Shown here one piece after another: positions 20,696-30,288 of a DNA stretch of 47,979 nt (the first letter of the stretch is position 1; the number at the start of each line of letters is the position of its first letter). Both the position numbers and the translations under genes were made by a program. The notes under the pieces were generated by a model. It was not told the DNA's origin. It worked only from the letters and a program-made list of their open reading frames with translations, and did no database searches. This stretch comes from a virus, in IMG/VR virus record IMGVR_UViG_3300040806_003504, positions 1 through 47,979 of that record. One strand, 5' to 3'.

Positions 20696-23600
20696 ATGGC
20701 CAGCAGATTTGGAACATTATCAGGAAAAGCACAGGTAGTCGGACACGGCGTACCTCAAACTTTTCCGGTTCAGCTTGACCCAGTACCTTTTGAAGGTGCG
20801 GTAATTTATGCTGATAACGGGGAGTTAAGATACTCCGACGGTACTGCTTGGCTCCCTCTCGGTACAGGACCTCAAGGTACTCAAGGAACAACTGGTATTC
20901 AAGGAACACAAGGTGTTCAAGGTGATTACGGCCCAGGATTTACAATCATTGGTTCTATTGTAGGACCGGGCGACCAATCTAGTTTAAATACAGCATTCCC
21001 ATCAGCAAACATCGGTGAAGGTGTAATTGACCAATCTGATGATACTCTATGGATTTACGATGGAACCAATTGGGTTAATATTGGTGGCTTCCGTGGAGTT
21101 CAAGGTTTCCAAGGCGTTCAAGGTACTCAAGGTGTTCAAGGAACAATAGGTAACGAAGGTATTCAAGGTGAAAGAGGATTCCGTGGTTTCCAAGGTGAAC
21201 GCGGAGTTCAGGGTTTCCAAGGTGTTCAAGGTCTAATAGGTTTCCAAGGTATTCAAGGAAGACGTGGTCCACAGGGTGTTCAGGGTACGACGGGTATTCA
21301 GGGTGACTTAGGTATTCAAGGAACACAAGGACGTGCAGGTCCACAAGGTATTCAAGGCATAACGGGTATTCAAGGCGATGTAGGTTTACAAGGTTTCACA
21401 GGTTCATACGGTGGTGTATCATTTGAGTTTGATTTTGATACTGGAGTTATTGCTCAAAATCCAGGTCCAAACGAATTCGCAATTAATAATGCTGATGCAA
21501 CTTTACCTACAGCTTTATTCATTAATGATGTTGCCAAGAATAGTGCTGACTTATCAGAATTATTTGCTTCTATTGATGCGGTCGTAGGATCTGTTAAAGG
21601 TATCATTCAAATTACAAACATTGCTGACAATCAAAAATTTGTCACATACGAAATTTCAAATATAAACGACAATACTGGTTGGCATACGCTCTTTATTAAT
21701 CATATTGCCTCAACAGTAACTGTTGCCGAATTAACATCAAGCCCAGCTTGTATCATTTCATTTACAAGAGTTGGTGATACAGGTTCTCAAGGTATTCAAG
21801 GTATTAATGGTATCCAAGGTGATACTGGTATTCAAGGCTCAACAGGACCACAAGGTACTCAAGGTATTCAAGGACCACAAGGTACTCAAGGTATTACCGG
21901 AATTCAAGGTATTCAAGGACCACAGGGTGTTCAGGGTGAACAAGGACTCCAAGGTGTTCAAGGTAATGATGGTCTTCAAGGATATATCGGTTTCAGTGGT
22001 GGATTAACATTTGACTGGGATTATAATTCTTCAACGACTGAAGGGTTCCCAGGATTAAATCAATGGTTATTAAATAACGCAGATGTAACATCAGCGGATA
22101 AACTTTATATTGATGATCTTACAAATACAGGAAGAAGAGTAGATGGTTTATTTGACTTCTTGGATGGTTTAACATCTCAACCTAAAGGTCAAATTTTTGT
22201 AAGAACATATAAAGATACAAGTTCAGATGATTACGAATTCTTAATTTATAACTTTACAAACTGGACTTGGTCACCAACAGGTACAGGAGCAGATTGGGGT
22301 CATTTTGATATTACTTTCGTTGCTGCTTCTAATTTAGGTGGAACCGACGCAAGCCCAGGTTCAAGTTGGACGACAGGTGTTGTACCTACTTATGGTAATA
22401 CAACTATCATCAACTTTATTCCTAACGGTCAACAAGGTATTCAAGGTTTACAAGGATCACAAGGTCTTCAAGGTGACTTTGGTCCACAAGGTACTCAAGG
22501 TGTTCAAGGACAGCAGGGTACGACAGGTATTCAAGGTCTTCAAGGTTTGCAGGGTATACAAGGCGAATCTATTCAGGGTACTCAAGGTATTCAAGGACCA
22601 CAAGGACTCCAAGGTTTACAGGGTCTACAAGGATTACAAGGTCCTATAGGGACTACTGGTATTCAGGGTACACAAGGTACAACTGGTTTACAAGGTCTTC
22701 AAGGTTTACAAGGTGAACAAGGTCAATACGGTGGCTTAACGTGGATATGGAACTTCACAAATAATATTGTTGGAGGTACAGACCCAGGTACAAATAATTG
22801 GAAACTTAATAATGCTAACCCAGCAAGTGCTACATTAATTACACTTGATGATATTCCTGCTGACCAATATACACAAGAGATTGATGCTTTCTTAGATTTC
22901 ATCGATGCGCAACCAGGTGCAGTTAAAGGTTATCTAAAAATACAAGAAGGTAATTACGAAGATGGAAATGGTCCTGCTGGTCACCATTGGATGGTTTATG
23001 AAATTACAGATTGGACTTGGGATTCTGGTGCTAAGAATTACGGTTTCTTTGATGTTAACTATGTTGACGGTAATGTATCAAGTTGGCAAACACAAGTTAA
23101 CGCAGTTCACGGTCCTGCTACATTAATTACATTTATTCCAAGAGGTCCTGCTGGTATTCAAGGAGCAACAGGTCTTCAAGGGTTCCAAGGATTACAAGGT
23201 TTAATAGGTGCTGGTGTACAAGGTCCTCAAGGACTACAAGGTACATTAGGTTTACAAGGTGCTGAAGGTTCATTTGGTGGAATTACATTTGATTACACTT
23301 TTGACTCAAGTACTTTAAATAACGATCCTGGTGGTAACGGTTGGATTAAATTAAATAACGGTACTTATTCTTCAGCTACATCAATGTACATTGATGACAG
23401 AGATGATAACTTTATTGATATTCAACCTTTCTTAAGAACGATTGATGACTCTACAAGTCCTCTTAAAGGTCATTTCAAAATTACAAAGAAATCACAACCA
23501 GAGATATTTGTAATTTTCTCAATATCGGCTCTTGCAGAGTTAAGTGGATATTTCAATGTTACTTGTGCTTATGTAAGTGGTAATGGTACATTCGCTGACG

Positions 23601-25816
23601 GCGAAGATATTACAATTACATTCGCAAGAACTGGTGATGCAGGTGCAACAGGTGCAACTGGTCCACAGGGTGTTCAAGGCACAACAGGTATTCAAGGTTT
23701 ACAAGGTTTACAAGGTCAAACTGGCGCGGGTGCTCAGGGTGCTACAGGCGGTCCTGGTATTCAAGGTCCCCAAGGTCCTCAAGGACTACAAGGTAATGAT
23801 GGTAATATAGGGGCTCAGGGACCCCAAGGTGCTGTCGGACTTCAAGGTGACTTAGGTTTCCAAGGACCTGGCGGTTCTGGAGCACAGGGTGTTCAAGGTA
23901 TTCAAGGTAATGACGGTGCTCAAGGTATCGCAGGTGCTGGAGGAATCGGAGGCCAAGGTGTTCAAGGTATTCAAGGACCTCAAGGTACAGACGGTGGAGA
24001 CGGTACTCAAGGTGTTGCCGGTTTAGACGGTCAACCTGGACCTGCTGGTCCACAAGGTTTACAAGGTTCTGACGGTGCTGGGTCACAAGGTACTCAAGGT
24101 CCTGCTGGTCCACAAGGTTCTGACGGATTTGGATTCCAAGGTACTCAAGGCCCACAGGGTATTTCAGGTATTACAGGAGCAGGTACTCAAGGTTTCCAAG
24201 GACCACAAGGACCACAAGGTTTCCAAGGTATTCAAGGATTTGACGGAAATGGTATTCAAGGACCTGCTGGTTTCCAAGGTACTCAAGGTTTCCAAGGTGT
24301 TCCTGGGACAGGCGGTCAAGGAGCCCAGGGTGATACTGGTTTCCAAGGTATTCAAGGTTTAATTGGTATTCAAGGACAATCCGCACCTGGTACTCAAGGC
24401 TTACAAGGTGTTCAAGGTTTCCAAGGTGTTCAAGGACCTCCAGGAACAGGTGCTCCAGGTATTCAAGGACCTCAAGGTATTCAGGGTATTCAAGGTGGCC
24501 CAGGAGATCCGGGTGGAGAAGGTGTTCAGGGTACTCAAGGTGCTTCAGGTTATCAAGGTGTTCAAGGTAATGATGGAGCTGGAGAACAAGGCGCACAGGG
24601 TCCTATTGGCCCACAAGGTTTCCAAGGTCCGTCTGGTGACGGCGGTGGTCAAGGTACTCAAGGTATTATCGGTCCACAAGGTACTCAAGGTGAAGATGGA
24701 ATACAGGGTCCTGTAGGTGCTGGTGCAGATGGTGCTCAAGGTCCTGCTGGTCCACAAGGTGAAGCTGGTCTTTCCGGAAGTGAAGGTGCTCAAGGTTCAA
24801 CTGGTCCTGCTGGTCCACAAGGAATAACTGGTGATGAAGGTGACCAAGGACCTCTTGGTCCACAAGGTCCTGCTGGAGCGGGTGCTCAAGGTACAACAGG
24901 TTCTCCTGGTGCTCAAGGTGCAAATGGTTTCCAAGGTCCTCAAGGTCCGTTTGGTCCACAAGGTATTTCAGGTATTACAGGTTCTGGATTACAAGGTCTT
25001 CAGGGTATTCAAGGACCTATAGGTATATCTATTCAGGGTACACAGGGTCCATCAGGTAGTGCTGCTTCTGTAGATGTTGCTTCAATCCATACAACTGGAT
25101 TACAAGGTACAGCAATGTTTGTCACAATGGTTCAAGGTGGCTCAGGTGCAAGACCTTTATATGGAACTACATCTCCAAACCCAGGCGGTCAACAAAACTT
25201 CTTCTATATCGCGGATGATGATGAATTAACTCTTGAGAACTTGAACATCGACGGTTCAGTAACACTGAACGGTTCAACAATTACAACATGGCCGTCAGGC
25301 GGTGGTGGTTCGTTCGATGGAACAGCTACAAACACAGTTTCATCTGGTAAGCTTGTATTCCAAGACGGCTCAAACGGTGGCGGCGGTTCGGCATACTTTG
25401 GAACAGGAGAAGATGTTCAGTTTTATGATAATGGAACTGCAATGTATATTGACTTTGACGCATCCCATGATTTATATATGCGTGAAGGTACAACCACAAG
25501 GTTTACATTTGATACAGGAACAGGTGATTTTACAGCAACAGGTAATGTCACAACAAACTCTGACGAAAGATTAAAAGAGAATATTAAAACAATAACACAC
25601 GCCCTCGATGTAGTTGATAATTTGAGAGGTGTAACTTATAATAAGATTGACAATGACAGAAAGGAAATTGGTTTAATTGCACAGGAAGTTGAAGAATTCT
25701 TACCTGAGGTAGTAATTGATGGAGAATACAAATCAATCTCATACGGAAATATTACAGCTGTTCTGATTGAAGCAATCAAAGAACTTAAAGCTGAGATTGA
25801 ACAACTGAAGAAATAA
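20696..25816 (+). CDS. Collagen-like tail fibre with four inserted globular modules and C-terminal S74 chaperone
   Basis: A 1,706-residue protein. Residues 1-55 form a short anchor (SRFGTLSGKAQVVGHGVPQ, then ELRYSDGTAWLPLG). Six collagen-like stretches of G-X-Y triplets follow, about 800 residues in total, most with Gln in the third position (GIQGLQG, GPQGTQG). Four homologous globular modules of ~120-145 residues sit between the earlier stretches (near 21407, 21995, 22727 and 23270). A final collagen run of about 475 residues leads into a beta-rich segment and an S74 chaperone: SDERLKENI with Ser1622 (codon 25559-25561) and its Lys partner, then IGLIAQEVEEFLPEVV and a coiled coil. Self-cleavage would release about 85 residues. 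Collagen triplets imply a trimer, which fits the S74 domain. AAGGA precedes the ATG; a terminator follows the gene. It is most likely a long flexible fibre that contacts the host. Confidence 0.85.
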   Translation: MASRFGTLSGKAQVVGHGVPQTFPVQLDPVPFEGAVIYADNGELRYSDGTAWLPLGTGPQGTQGTTGIQGTQGVQGDYGPGFTIIGSIVGPGDQSSLNTAFPSANIGEGVIDQSDDTLWIYDGTNWVNIGGFRGVQGFQGVQGTQGVQGTIGNEGIQGERGFRGFQGERGVQGFQGVQGLIGFQGIQGRRGPQGVQGTTGIQGDLGIQGTQGRAGPQGIQGITGIQGDVGLQGFTGSYGGVSFEFDFDTGVIAQNPGPNEFAINNADATLPTALFINDVAKNSADLSELFASIDAVVGSVKGIIQITNIADNQKFVTYEISNINDNTGWHTLFINHIASTVTVAELTSSPACIISFTRVGDTGSQGIQGINGIQGDTGIQGSTGPQGTQGIQGPQGTQGITGIQGIQGPQGVQGEQGLQGVQGNDGLQGYIGFSGGLTFDWDYNSSTTEGFPGLNQWLLNNADVTSADKLYIDDLTNTGRRVDGLFDFLDGLTSQPKGQIFVRTYKDTSSDDYEFLIYNFTNWTWSPTGTGADWGHFDITFVAASNLGGTDASPGSSWTTGVVPTYGNTTIINFIPNGQQGIQGLQGSQGLQGDFGPQGTQGVQGQQGTTGIQGLQGLQGIQGESIQGTQGIQGPQGLQGLQGLQGLQGPIGTTGIQGTQGTTGLQGLQGLQGEQGQYGGLTWIWNFTNNIVGGTDPGTNNWKLNNANPASATLITLDDIPADQYTQEIDAFLDFIDAQPGAVKGYLKIQEGNYEDGNGPAGHHWMVYEITDWTWDSGAKNYGFFDVNYVDGNVSSWQTQVNAVHGPATLITFIPRGPAGIQGATGLQGFQGLQGLIGAGVQGPQGLQGTLGLQGAEGSFGGITFDYTFDSSTLNNDPGGNGWIKLNNGTYSSATSMYIDDRDDNFIDIQPFLRTIDDSTSPLKGHFKITKKSQPEIFVIFSISALAELSGYFNVTCAYVSGNGTFADGEDITITFARTGDAGATGATGPQGVQGTTGIQGLQGLQGQTGAGAQGATGGPGIQGPQGPQGLQGNDGNIGAQGPQGAVGLQGDLGFQGPGGSGAQGVQGIQGNDGAQGIAGAGGIGGQGVQGIQGPQGTDGGDGTQGVAGLDGQPGPAGPQGLQGSDGAGSQGTQGPAGPQGSDGFGFQGTQGPQGISGITGAGTQGFQGPQGPQGFQGIQGFDGNGIQGPAGFQGTQGFQGVPGTGGQGAQGDTGFQGIQGLIGIQGQSAPGTQGLQGVQGFQGVQGPPGTGAPGIQGPQGIQGIQGGPGDPGGEGVQGTQGASGYQGVQGNDGAGEQGAQGPIGPQGFQGPSGDGGGQGTQGIIGPQGTQGEDGIQGPVGAGADGAQGPAGPQGEAGLSGSEGAQGSTGPAGPQGITGDEGDQGPLGPQGPAGAGAQGTTGSPGAQGANGFQGPQGPFGPQGISGITGSGLQGLQGIQGPIGISIQGTQGPSGSAASVDVASIHTTGLQGTAMFVTMVQGGSGARPLYGTTSPNPGGQQNFFYIADDDELTLENLNIDGSVTLNGSTITTWPSGGGGSFDGTATNTVSSGKLVFQDGSNGGGGSAYFGTGEDVQFYDNGTAMYIDFDASHDLYMREGTTTRFTFDTGTGDFTATGNVTTNSDERLKENIKTITHALDVVDNLRGVTYNKIDNDRKEIGLIAQEVEEFLPEVVIDGEYKSISYGNITAVLIEAIKELKAEIEQLKK
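20866..25065 (+). repeat. Gln-rich collagen-triplet DNA repeats
   Basis: Six blocks of GGT/GGA-x-CAA triplet repeats (near 20866-20935, 21092-21406, 21776-21994, 22431-22726, 23141-23272 and 23635-25065) encode G-X-Q/P-type collagen. Short DNA words such as CAAGGTATTCAAGG recur throughout, so the region could change length by slippage or recombination. Confidence 0.85.
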
Positions 25817-25864
25817 TATATTATGGAGTATAATTTGCTCTAGATCATTTCAAAATTGATTAAC

Positions 25865-25900
25865 AAAAAGGGCATTTTTATACAATGTCCTTTTTCATTT
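25865..25900 (+). terminator. Rho-independent terminator after collagen-like fibre gene
   Basis: The arm AAAAAGGGCAT (25865-25875) pairs with ATGTCCTTTTT (25885-25895) as an 11-bp stem with one G-T pair and a 9-base loop. The right arm itself supplies the T run, followed by CATTTG. It lies 49 bases after the stop codon and before a late promoter, so it probably separates two late transcription units. Confidence 0.75.
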
Positions 25901-25914
25901 GAGTAGCCATATCT

Positions 25915-25922
25915 TATAAATA
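25915..25922 (+). promoter_or_regulatory. T4-type late promoter octamer
   Basis: TATAAATA lies 15 bases after the terminator hairpin and 38 bases before the 112-residue gene. Terminator followed by promoter is a clear boundary between units. Confidence 0.75.
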
Positions 25923-25960
25923 AGGTAATAATAGAAAAATTTAAAAAAGGTTTCATCACC

Positions 25961-26299
25961 ATGGCATCAAGAGCTAACATATACATCGATAAAGGAATGG
26001 ACTTCAGGACCGAGCTGAACCTGTTTAATGACGAGGGTGTCGAATATGATGACGCAACTATTTCTGTTTATAATTTCTATAGCAGCATAAGAAAAGTATA
26101 TTCGTCCACAGCAGCAGTCAACTTTAATATTGAAGTCGCAAACAATGACATCACCTTGGTACTTACTGACCAACAAACTGATTCACTAGCACCTGGGAAA
26201 TATCAATATGATGTTGTAATGGAAAAACAAACAGGAGAACGAACCAAAATAGTTGAAGGTCTAGCAATCGTAGTCGAAACTATTACGGAGGTTTCGTGA
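25961..26299 (+). CDS. Small Ig-like virion protein preceding fibre gene (112 aa)
   Basis: A 112-residue all-beta protein. The start (ASRANIYIDKGMDFRTELNL) and the end (LAPGKYQYDVVMEKQTGERT, then VEGLAIVVETITEV) resemble small proteins that precede fibre genes in marine T4-like phages; the G-x-Y-x-YDV strand followed by an x-x-EG-x-x-x-V strand looks Ig-like. It is the first gene of the unit that starts at the 25915 promoter. Its TGA stop overlaps the GTG start of the next gene (GTGA), so the two are translationally coupled, and it may be an attachment or cap protein for that fibre. Function is inferred from position only. Confidence 0.68.
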   Translation: MASRANIYIDKGMDFRTELNLFNDEGVEYDDATISVYNFYSSIRKVYSSTAAVNFNIEVANNDITLVLTDQQTDSLAPGKYQYDVVMEKQTGERTKIVEGLAIVVETITEVS

Positions 26300-29200
26300 G
26301 CATAAAGGTCAAAATCGGTGGCGGCCGCTCGATTAAGGCTGTACCGAAACAGGGTCAATCCACTCCTATTGTAGCTCCAGCAGAACGAAAACCACAAATC
26401 GTTCCGGATAGTGTTGTCCTTGGAATTGACACTATTGGTGAATACGTTGTTTCCGTCGCGAACACGGTCGGTATTACAGTATCACAAACAGTTTACGACC
26501 AAGGCGCTAATGTTGTCATTGGTCATGCTGATACATCAAACGCAGTCAGCACAACAAATCCAAATTTATCGTATCCTAAAAATATCTCAATTGATACATT
26601 TGGTCATATTACAGATTTTGAAAATGTAAGTTTTAATCCATTAAACTTTACTGCCAATTCCACAATCATATCTTCTGCCGATTTTACTCTCGGTACAACT
26701 TCACTTACTCTAGGTGAAACAACATCAGTTATTGAAGGTCTTACCGACCTTACTATATCAAATCAATTCATTGCACAAAATGGCGCATTCTTAAATGGAA
26801 TTGATGTTACTGGTCAAGCAGAAGTTGGTTCATTAAATGTTGAAGACTTAACGCCCGGTCGTATTGTATATGCAGGAGCTGACGGCGAATTAATTGACAA
26901 CGCAGGACTTACATTTAACGGTACAAGTATCGTTGCTACTGGTGGTGTATTCCTTGATGATTTGGATGTAAGTACAGGTCAAGCAACCTTAGGTAGTGTT
27001 AACATTGCGGATTTGACAGAAGGTCGAATCATGTATGCCGGTGCAAACGGTGAGTTAATTGATTCTGCTAACCTATCTTTTGATGGTGTTTCCATTACAG
27101 CAACGGGTGGTGTATTTTTAGATATACTTTCAGTACCTGGGCAATCAACATTAGGTTCAGTTAATGTTACTGATTTAACATCAGGCAGAGTTGTATTCGC
27201 AGGTGTTGATGGAGAACTTGTTGATAGTGATAAATTAACATTTAACGGAACAACATTTACAGTAGATGGTGACACTGATATTACAGGTAATGTTACTATA
27301 GGTGGTAATTTAACATTAGGTGATAATCAAGTTGATACCATTAATGTTGTTGCTGACTTTACATCTGACTTAATTCCTGATGTATCAGATACATATAGTT
27401 TAGGTACGCCTACTAAAGAATGGCGTAGAATATTTACTCCGACACTTAAGAGTTCTTCAGGTGTCGTAACGATTGATGAAACCGGCGCTCTTACACTACC
27501 TGTGGGTGGAACCGCAGACCGACCAACCGCTGCTATAGGTATGGTTCGTTATAATACTTCAGATAGTAGATTTGAAGGTTATGATGGTACTAATTGGTCT
27601 GAATTAGCAGGTAGTGTAAAGGACGTTGATAAAGATACATTCATCCGAGCTGAAACTGGGCCAGGAGATGATACTGATGATCTTGACTTCTTTACTGCCG
27701 GTGTTCAAAGATTACAAATTGACCAAGATGGTAATTTAAAGTACGGCCCTAACGATGAAATAGTATTTGACTTTTCAACAGGTGGAGCAACATTTGGTTC
27801 AGCTTCTGTTTCTGCGATCGCACCAGGTTCTGTTGTATATACTTCAGCAGGCGGAAGATTAGAAGGACAAGCAAACCTTGCCTGGGACGGAACAAATTTA
27901 ACAATCGTTGGTGGTATTACAGTTGATGGTGACTTTAGTACATCAGGTGGTTTATCAGGTGACAGTTTATCGGTAGGTAACCTTCAAGCGAACACAATGA
28001 TGTTCGTATCAGATACTGGTGCTTTATCATCAAATAATAACATTCAGTTTGATGGATCTCACATGGTTGTTAACGCAACCTCTGAATTCCGAACAGCACC
28101 AACAATTGAAACAGTTACATTAGGTCAAGTATTTGTTGCTGGAGCAAACGGTGCTTTACTCGGTGATGCAGGTTTAACATACGACGTTGATACTAATGAA
28201 TTATCGGTTGGTTCTCTTACAGATAATCGTGTTGTTGTCGCAGGACCAAGTGGCTTATTATCCGACGATGCGAATTTTACTTGGGACGGAACAACATTAG
28301 CAGTTACAGGTTCAGGTACATTTACAGGTGATCTTGATGTTGATGGTGATGTTACTATCGCAGGTAATCTAACATTAGGTGACCAAGTACAAGATACGAT
28401 TAATGTTGTTGCTGACTTTACATCAGACTTATTACCTAAAGACGATGCTACTTATAATCTTGGTACTACAGGTTCAAATTGGAATGCATTATATGTAAGA
28501 ACAATTGATAGTGATACCGAAGTTGTTGTAATTGATACAACAGGTGCAATCACAGTTCCTGTTGGTACTACTGCGGACAGACCATCTACCTTAACAGCAG
28601 GTATGGTTCGTTTCAATACAAGTGATGGAGTATTTGAAGGTTATAGTGGAAATGCTTGGGCATCTCTAGGTGGTGTTAAAGATGTTGACCAAGATACCTT
28701 TATTGAAGCAGAGTCAAGTCCTGGTGCAGATAACGATGAATTAAGATTTGTCACTGCAGGTATTACTGCATTTACGGTTGACAACCAACAACGAATTACA
28801 ACTCCTGCCGCAACTGACCTTGTATTTAATGTCACTGGTAATATCGATGTTAGCAATACAATTATAACAGGTTTAGCGGAGCCTGTCAACAATTCAGATG
28901 CAGTTACTAAGTTTTATGTAGAAAATACTTTTGATAGAGATTTACATATAACGAAAGGTGCTAATACGTATGTATTGGATTTATTTAATACAACGAATAC
29001 GCCAAGTTTTGAAATTGGAACCGCATTAACAATTGAAACATATGATTCTGGAAATAATGTTGTTCAAGTTGGATTAGACCCAGTATGGCAATCATTCGCA
29101 GGATTAAGAGAAGCTGGTGTTGAAGGCACGGTTCCAAACTTTGAGTTTGACGTTTATGGTCGTGTTCGTTCTCTTATTAATATTCCACTCTCTGTATCGT

Positions 29201-30249
29201 CCAACGCGGTTGTTGACTTCGTACCTTCCATCTATGGTGTACTTGAAGACTCTATCAGAAATGGTAATATCGAACGCGGTTTAACTGTTACATCAAACAC
29301 CGCTGCTCAGAAATTAAACTTTGAAACTGATAACTTTGATATTACATTAACAGGTGCAGTTACTGGTACGGATACAGTTGTTCATAACTCAAATGTTTCA
29401 ATCGCAACATCGTTTAACTATGTTGACCTTGATGCAAGATATATTAATGCAGAAGGTGGTGATACATCAAACGGTGATTTGCGAGCAACGAAGTTTGTAA
29501 GTAAAGACGATTTAAATTATTATGCCGACCCAGCGGGTACTTCAAGATTTGCTGATTTATGGGTAGGTTATAATAAACCAAGTACAACGGTTACATTTGG
29601 TACTGGCGTTGGAAATATGTATATGTATGCTCAAGGAACCAAACTTGGTTTCCTAAGTAGTACATTCAATTTCGGTACATACTTTGATACAATAAATAAT
29701 AGTTGGTACGTTGAAGATGGTTCCGTATTTTCAAGGAACTTCATTGATAGTCAGGATACTAATTATAGACTTAACCCTGCGGGTGGAAACTCCAGACTAT
29801 TAGGGTTAAATATAGATACGCAAATGTTGTTAGGAAGTAATTTCCTATTTGCGAATTCTGCTATTTCCACCACTTCAGGTGATATTACAATCAATCCTGC
29901 TTCTGGTGTATTTAGTGTTGATAACTCTATTATAACAAATGTTAGTGATCCTGTCAATAGTTTAGATGCAGTAAATAAACAATTTTTAGATACTGCTATT
30001 GGTAACTTAACAACCGGCGGTATTTCTATCGCAGCAGAGACGGGTACTGTAGATACAGTTGCTCTTGGTGAGATAATCACTTTTGCTGCGGGAGAAGGAA
30101 TTAATACAACAGTCGCAAACAATCAAATAACGATTGCTGGTGAAATAGCAACAGATACCAATATTGGTGTTGCGAAATTCAACGTAGCGAATTTTACAGT
30201 GACAGGCGGAGATGTAACCGTCACAACACTAGATGGAGGAACCTTTTAA
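26296..30249 (+). CDS. Tail fibre protein, modular, without S74 domain (1,317 aa)
   Basis: A 1,317-residue fibre. It starts at GTG 26296 (MSIKVKIGGGRSIKAVPKQG); CGGAGG lies four bases upstream, and the overlap with the previous stop supports this start. After a short anchor come three similar ~45-residue units (GRIVYAGADGELID type, near 26850-27240). A ~145-residue module occurs twice (near 27301 and 28360) with matching GNLTLGD, TADRP, FEGY and KDVDxDTFI elements. The last third contains two YY-x-DP-type units (LNYYADPAGTSRFADL near 29512 and a DTNYRLNPAGGNSR variant) like those in the 3,709-residue fibre. The C-terminus (VTGGDVTVTTLDGG) is a short beta end with no S74 domain. It may therefore pair with a separate tip protein or need another chaperone. 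The role is receptor contact or fibre shaft; receptor unknown. Confidence 0.78.
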   Translation: MSIKVKIGGGRSIKAVPKQGQSTPIVAPAERKPQIVPDSVVLGIDTIGEYVVSVANTVGITVSQTVYDQGANVVIGHADTSNAVSTTNPNLSYPKNISIDTFGHITDFENVSFNPLNFTANSTIISSADFTLGTTSLTLGETTSVIEGLTDLTISNQFIAQNGAFLNGIDVTGQAEVGSLNVEDLTPGRIVYAGADGELIDNAGLTFNGTSIVATGGVFLDDLDVSTGQATLGSVNIADLTEGRIMYAGANGELIDSANLSFDGVSITATGGVFLDILSVPGQSTLGSVNVTDLTSGRVVFAGVDGELVDSDKLTFNGTTFTVDGDTDITGNVTIGGNLTLGDNQVDTINVVADFTSDLIPDVSDTYSLGTPTKEWRRIFTPTLKSSSGVVTIDETGALTLPVGGTADRPTAAIGMVRYNTSDSRFEGYDGTNWSELAGSVKDVDKDTFIRAETGPGDDTDDLDFFTAGVQRLQIDQDGNLKYGPNDEIVFDFSTGGATFGSASVSAIAPGSVVYTSAGGRLEGQANLAWDGTNLTIVGGITVDGDFSTSGGLSGDSLSVGNLQANTMMFVSDTGALSSNNNIQFDGSHMVVNATSEFRTAPTIETVTLGQVFVAGANGALLGDAGLTYDVDTNELSVGSLTDNRVVVAGPSGLLSDDANFTWDGTTLAVTGSGTFTGDLDVDGDVTIAGNLTLGDQVQDTINVVADFTSDLLPKDDATYNLGTTGSNWNALYVRTIDSDTEVVVIDTTGAITVPVGTTADRPSTLTAGMVRFNTSDGVFEGYSGNAWASLGGVKDVDQDTFIEAESSPGADNDELRFVTAGITAFTVDNQQRITTPAATDLVFNVTGNIDVSNTIITGLAEPVNNSDAVTKFYVENTFDRDLHITKGANTYVLDLFNTTNTPSFEIGTALTIETYDSGNNVVQVGLDPVWQSFAGLREAGVEGTVPNFEFDVYGRVRSLINIPLSVSSNAVVDFVPSIYGVLEDSIRNGNIERGLTVTSNTAAQKLNFETDNFDITLTGAVTGTDTVVHNSNVSIATSFNYVDLDARYINAEGGDTSNGDLRATKFVSKDDLNYYADPAGTSRFADLWVGYNKPSTTVTFGTGVGNMYMYAQGTKLGFLSSTFNFGTYFDTINNSWYVEDGSVFSRNFIDSQDTNYRLNPAGGNSRLLGLNIDTQMLLGSNFLFANSAISTTSGDITINPASGVFSVDNSIITNVSDPVNSLDAVNKQFLDTAIGNLTTGGISIAAETGTVDTVALGEIITFAAGEGINTTVANNQITIAGEIATDTNIGVAKFNVANFTVTGGDVTVTTLDGGTF

Positions 30250-30255
30250 TTTTGC

Positions 30256-30262
30256 CTAAATA
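30256..30262 (+). promoter_or_regulatory. Possible variant late promoter
   Basis: CTAAATA in the 39-base gap, 26 bases before the next start, resembles TATAAATA with changes at the 5' end. It could be a weak late promoter or may have no function. Confidence 0.3.
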
Positions 30263-30288
30263 GGTATATGATATAGAAGGACATATAT

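Noticed and set aside
20866-25065. Several long ORFs on the opposite strand and in other frames across the collagen-like region
   Set aside because: They are side effects of the GGT-x-CAA triplet repeats, which lack stop codons in other frames. Their products are low-complexity Leu/Glu/Tyr/His or Val/Lys strings with no domain features, and they lie fully inside the fibre gene.
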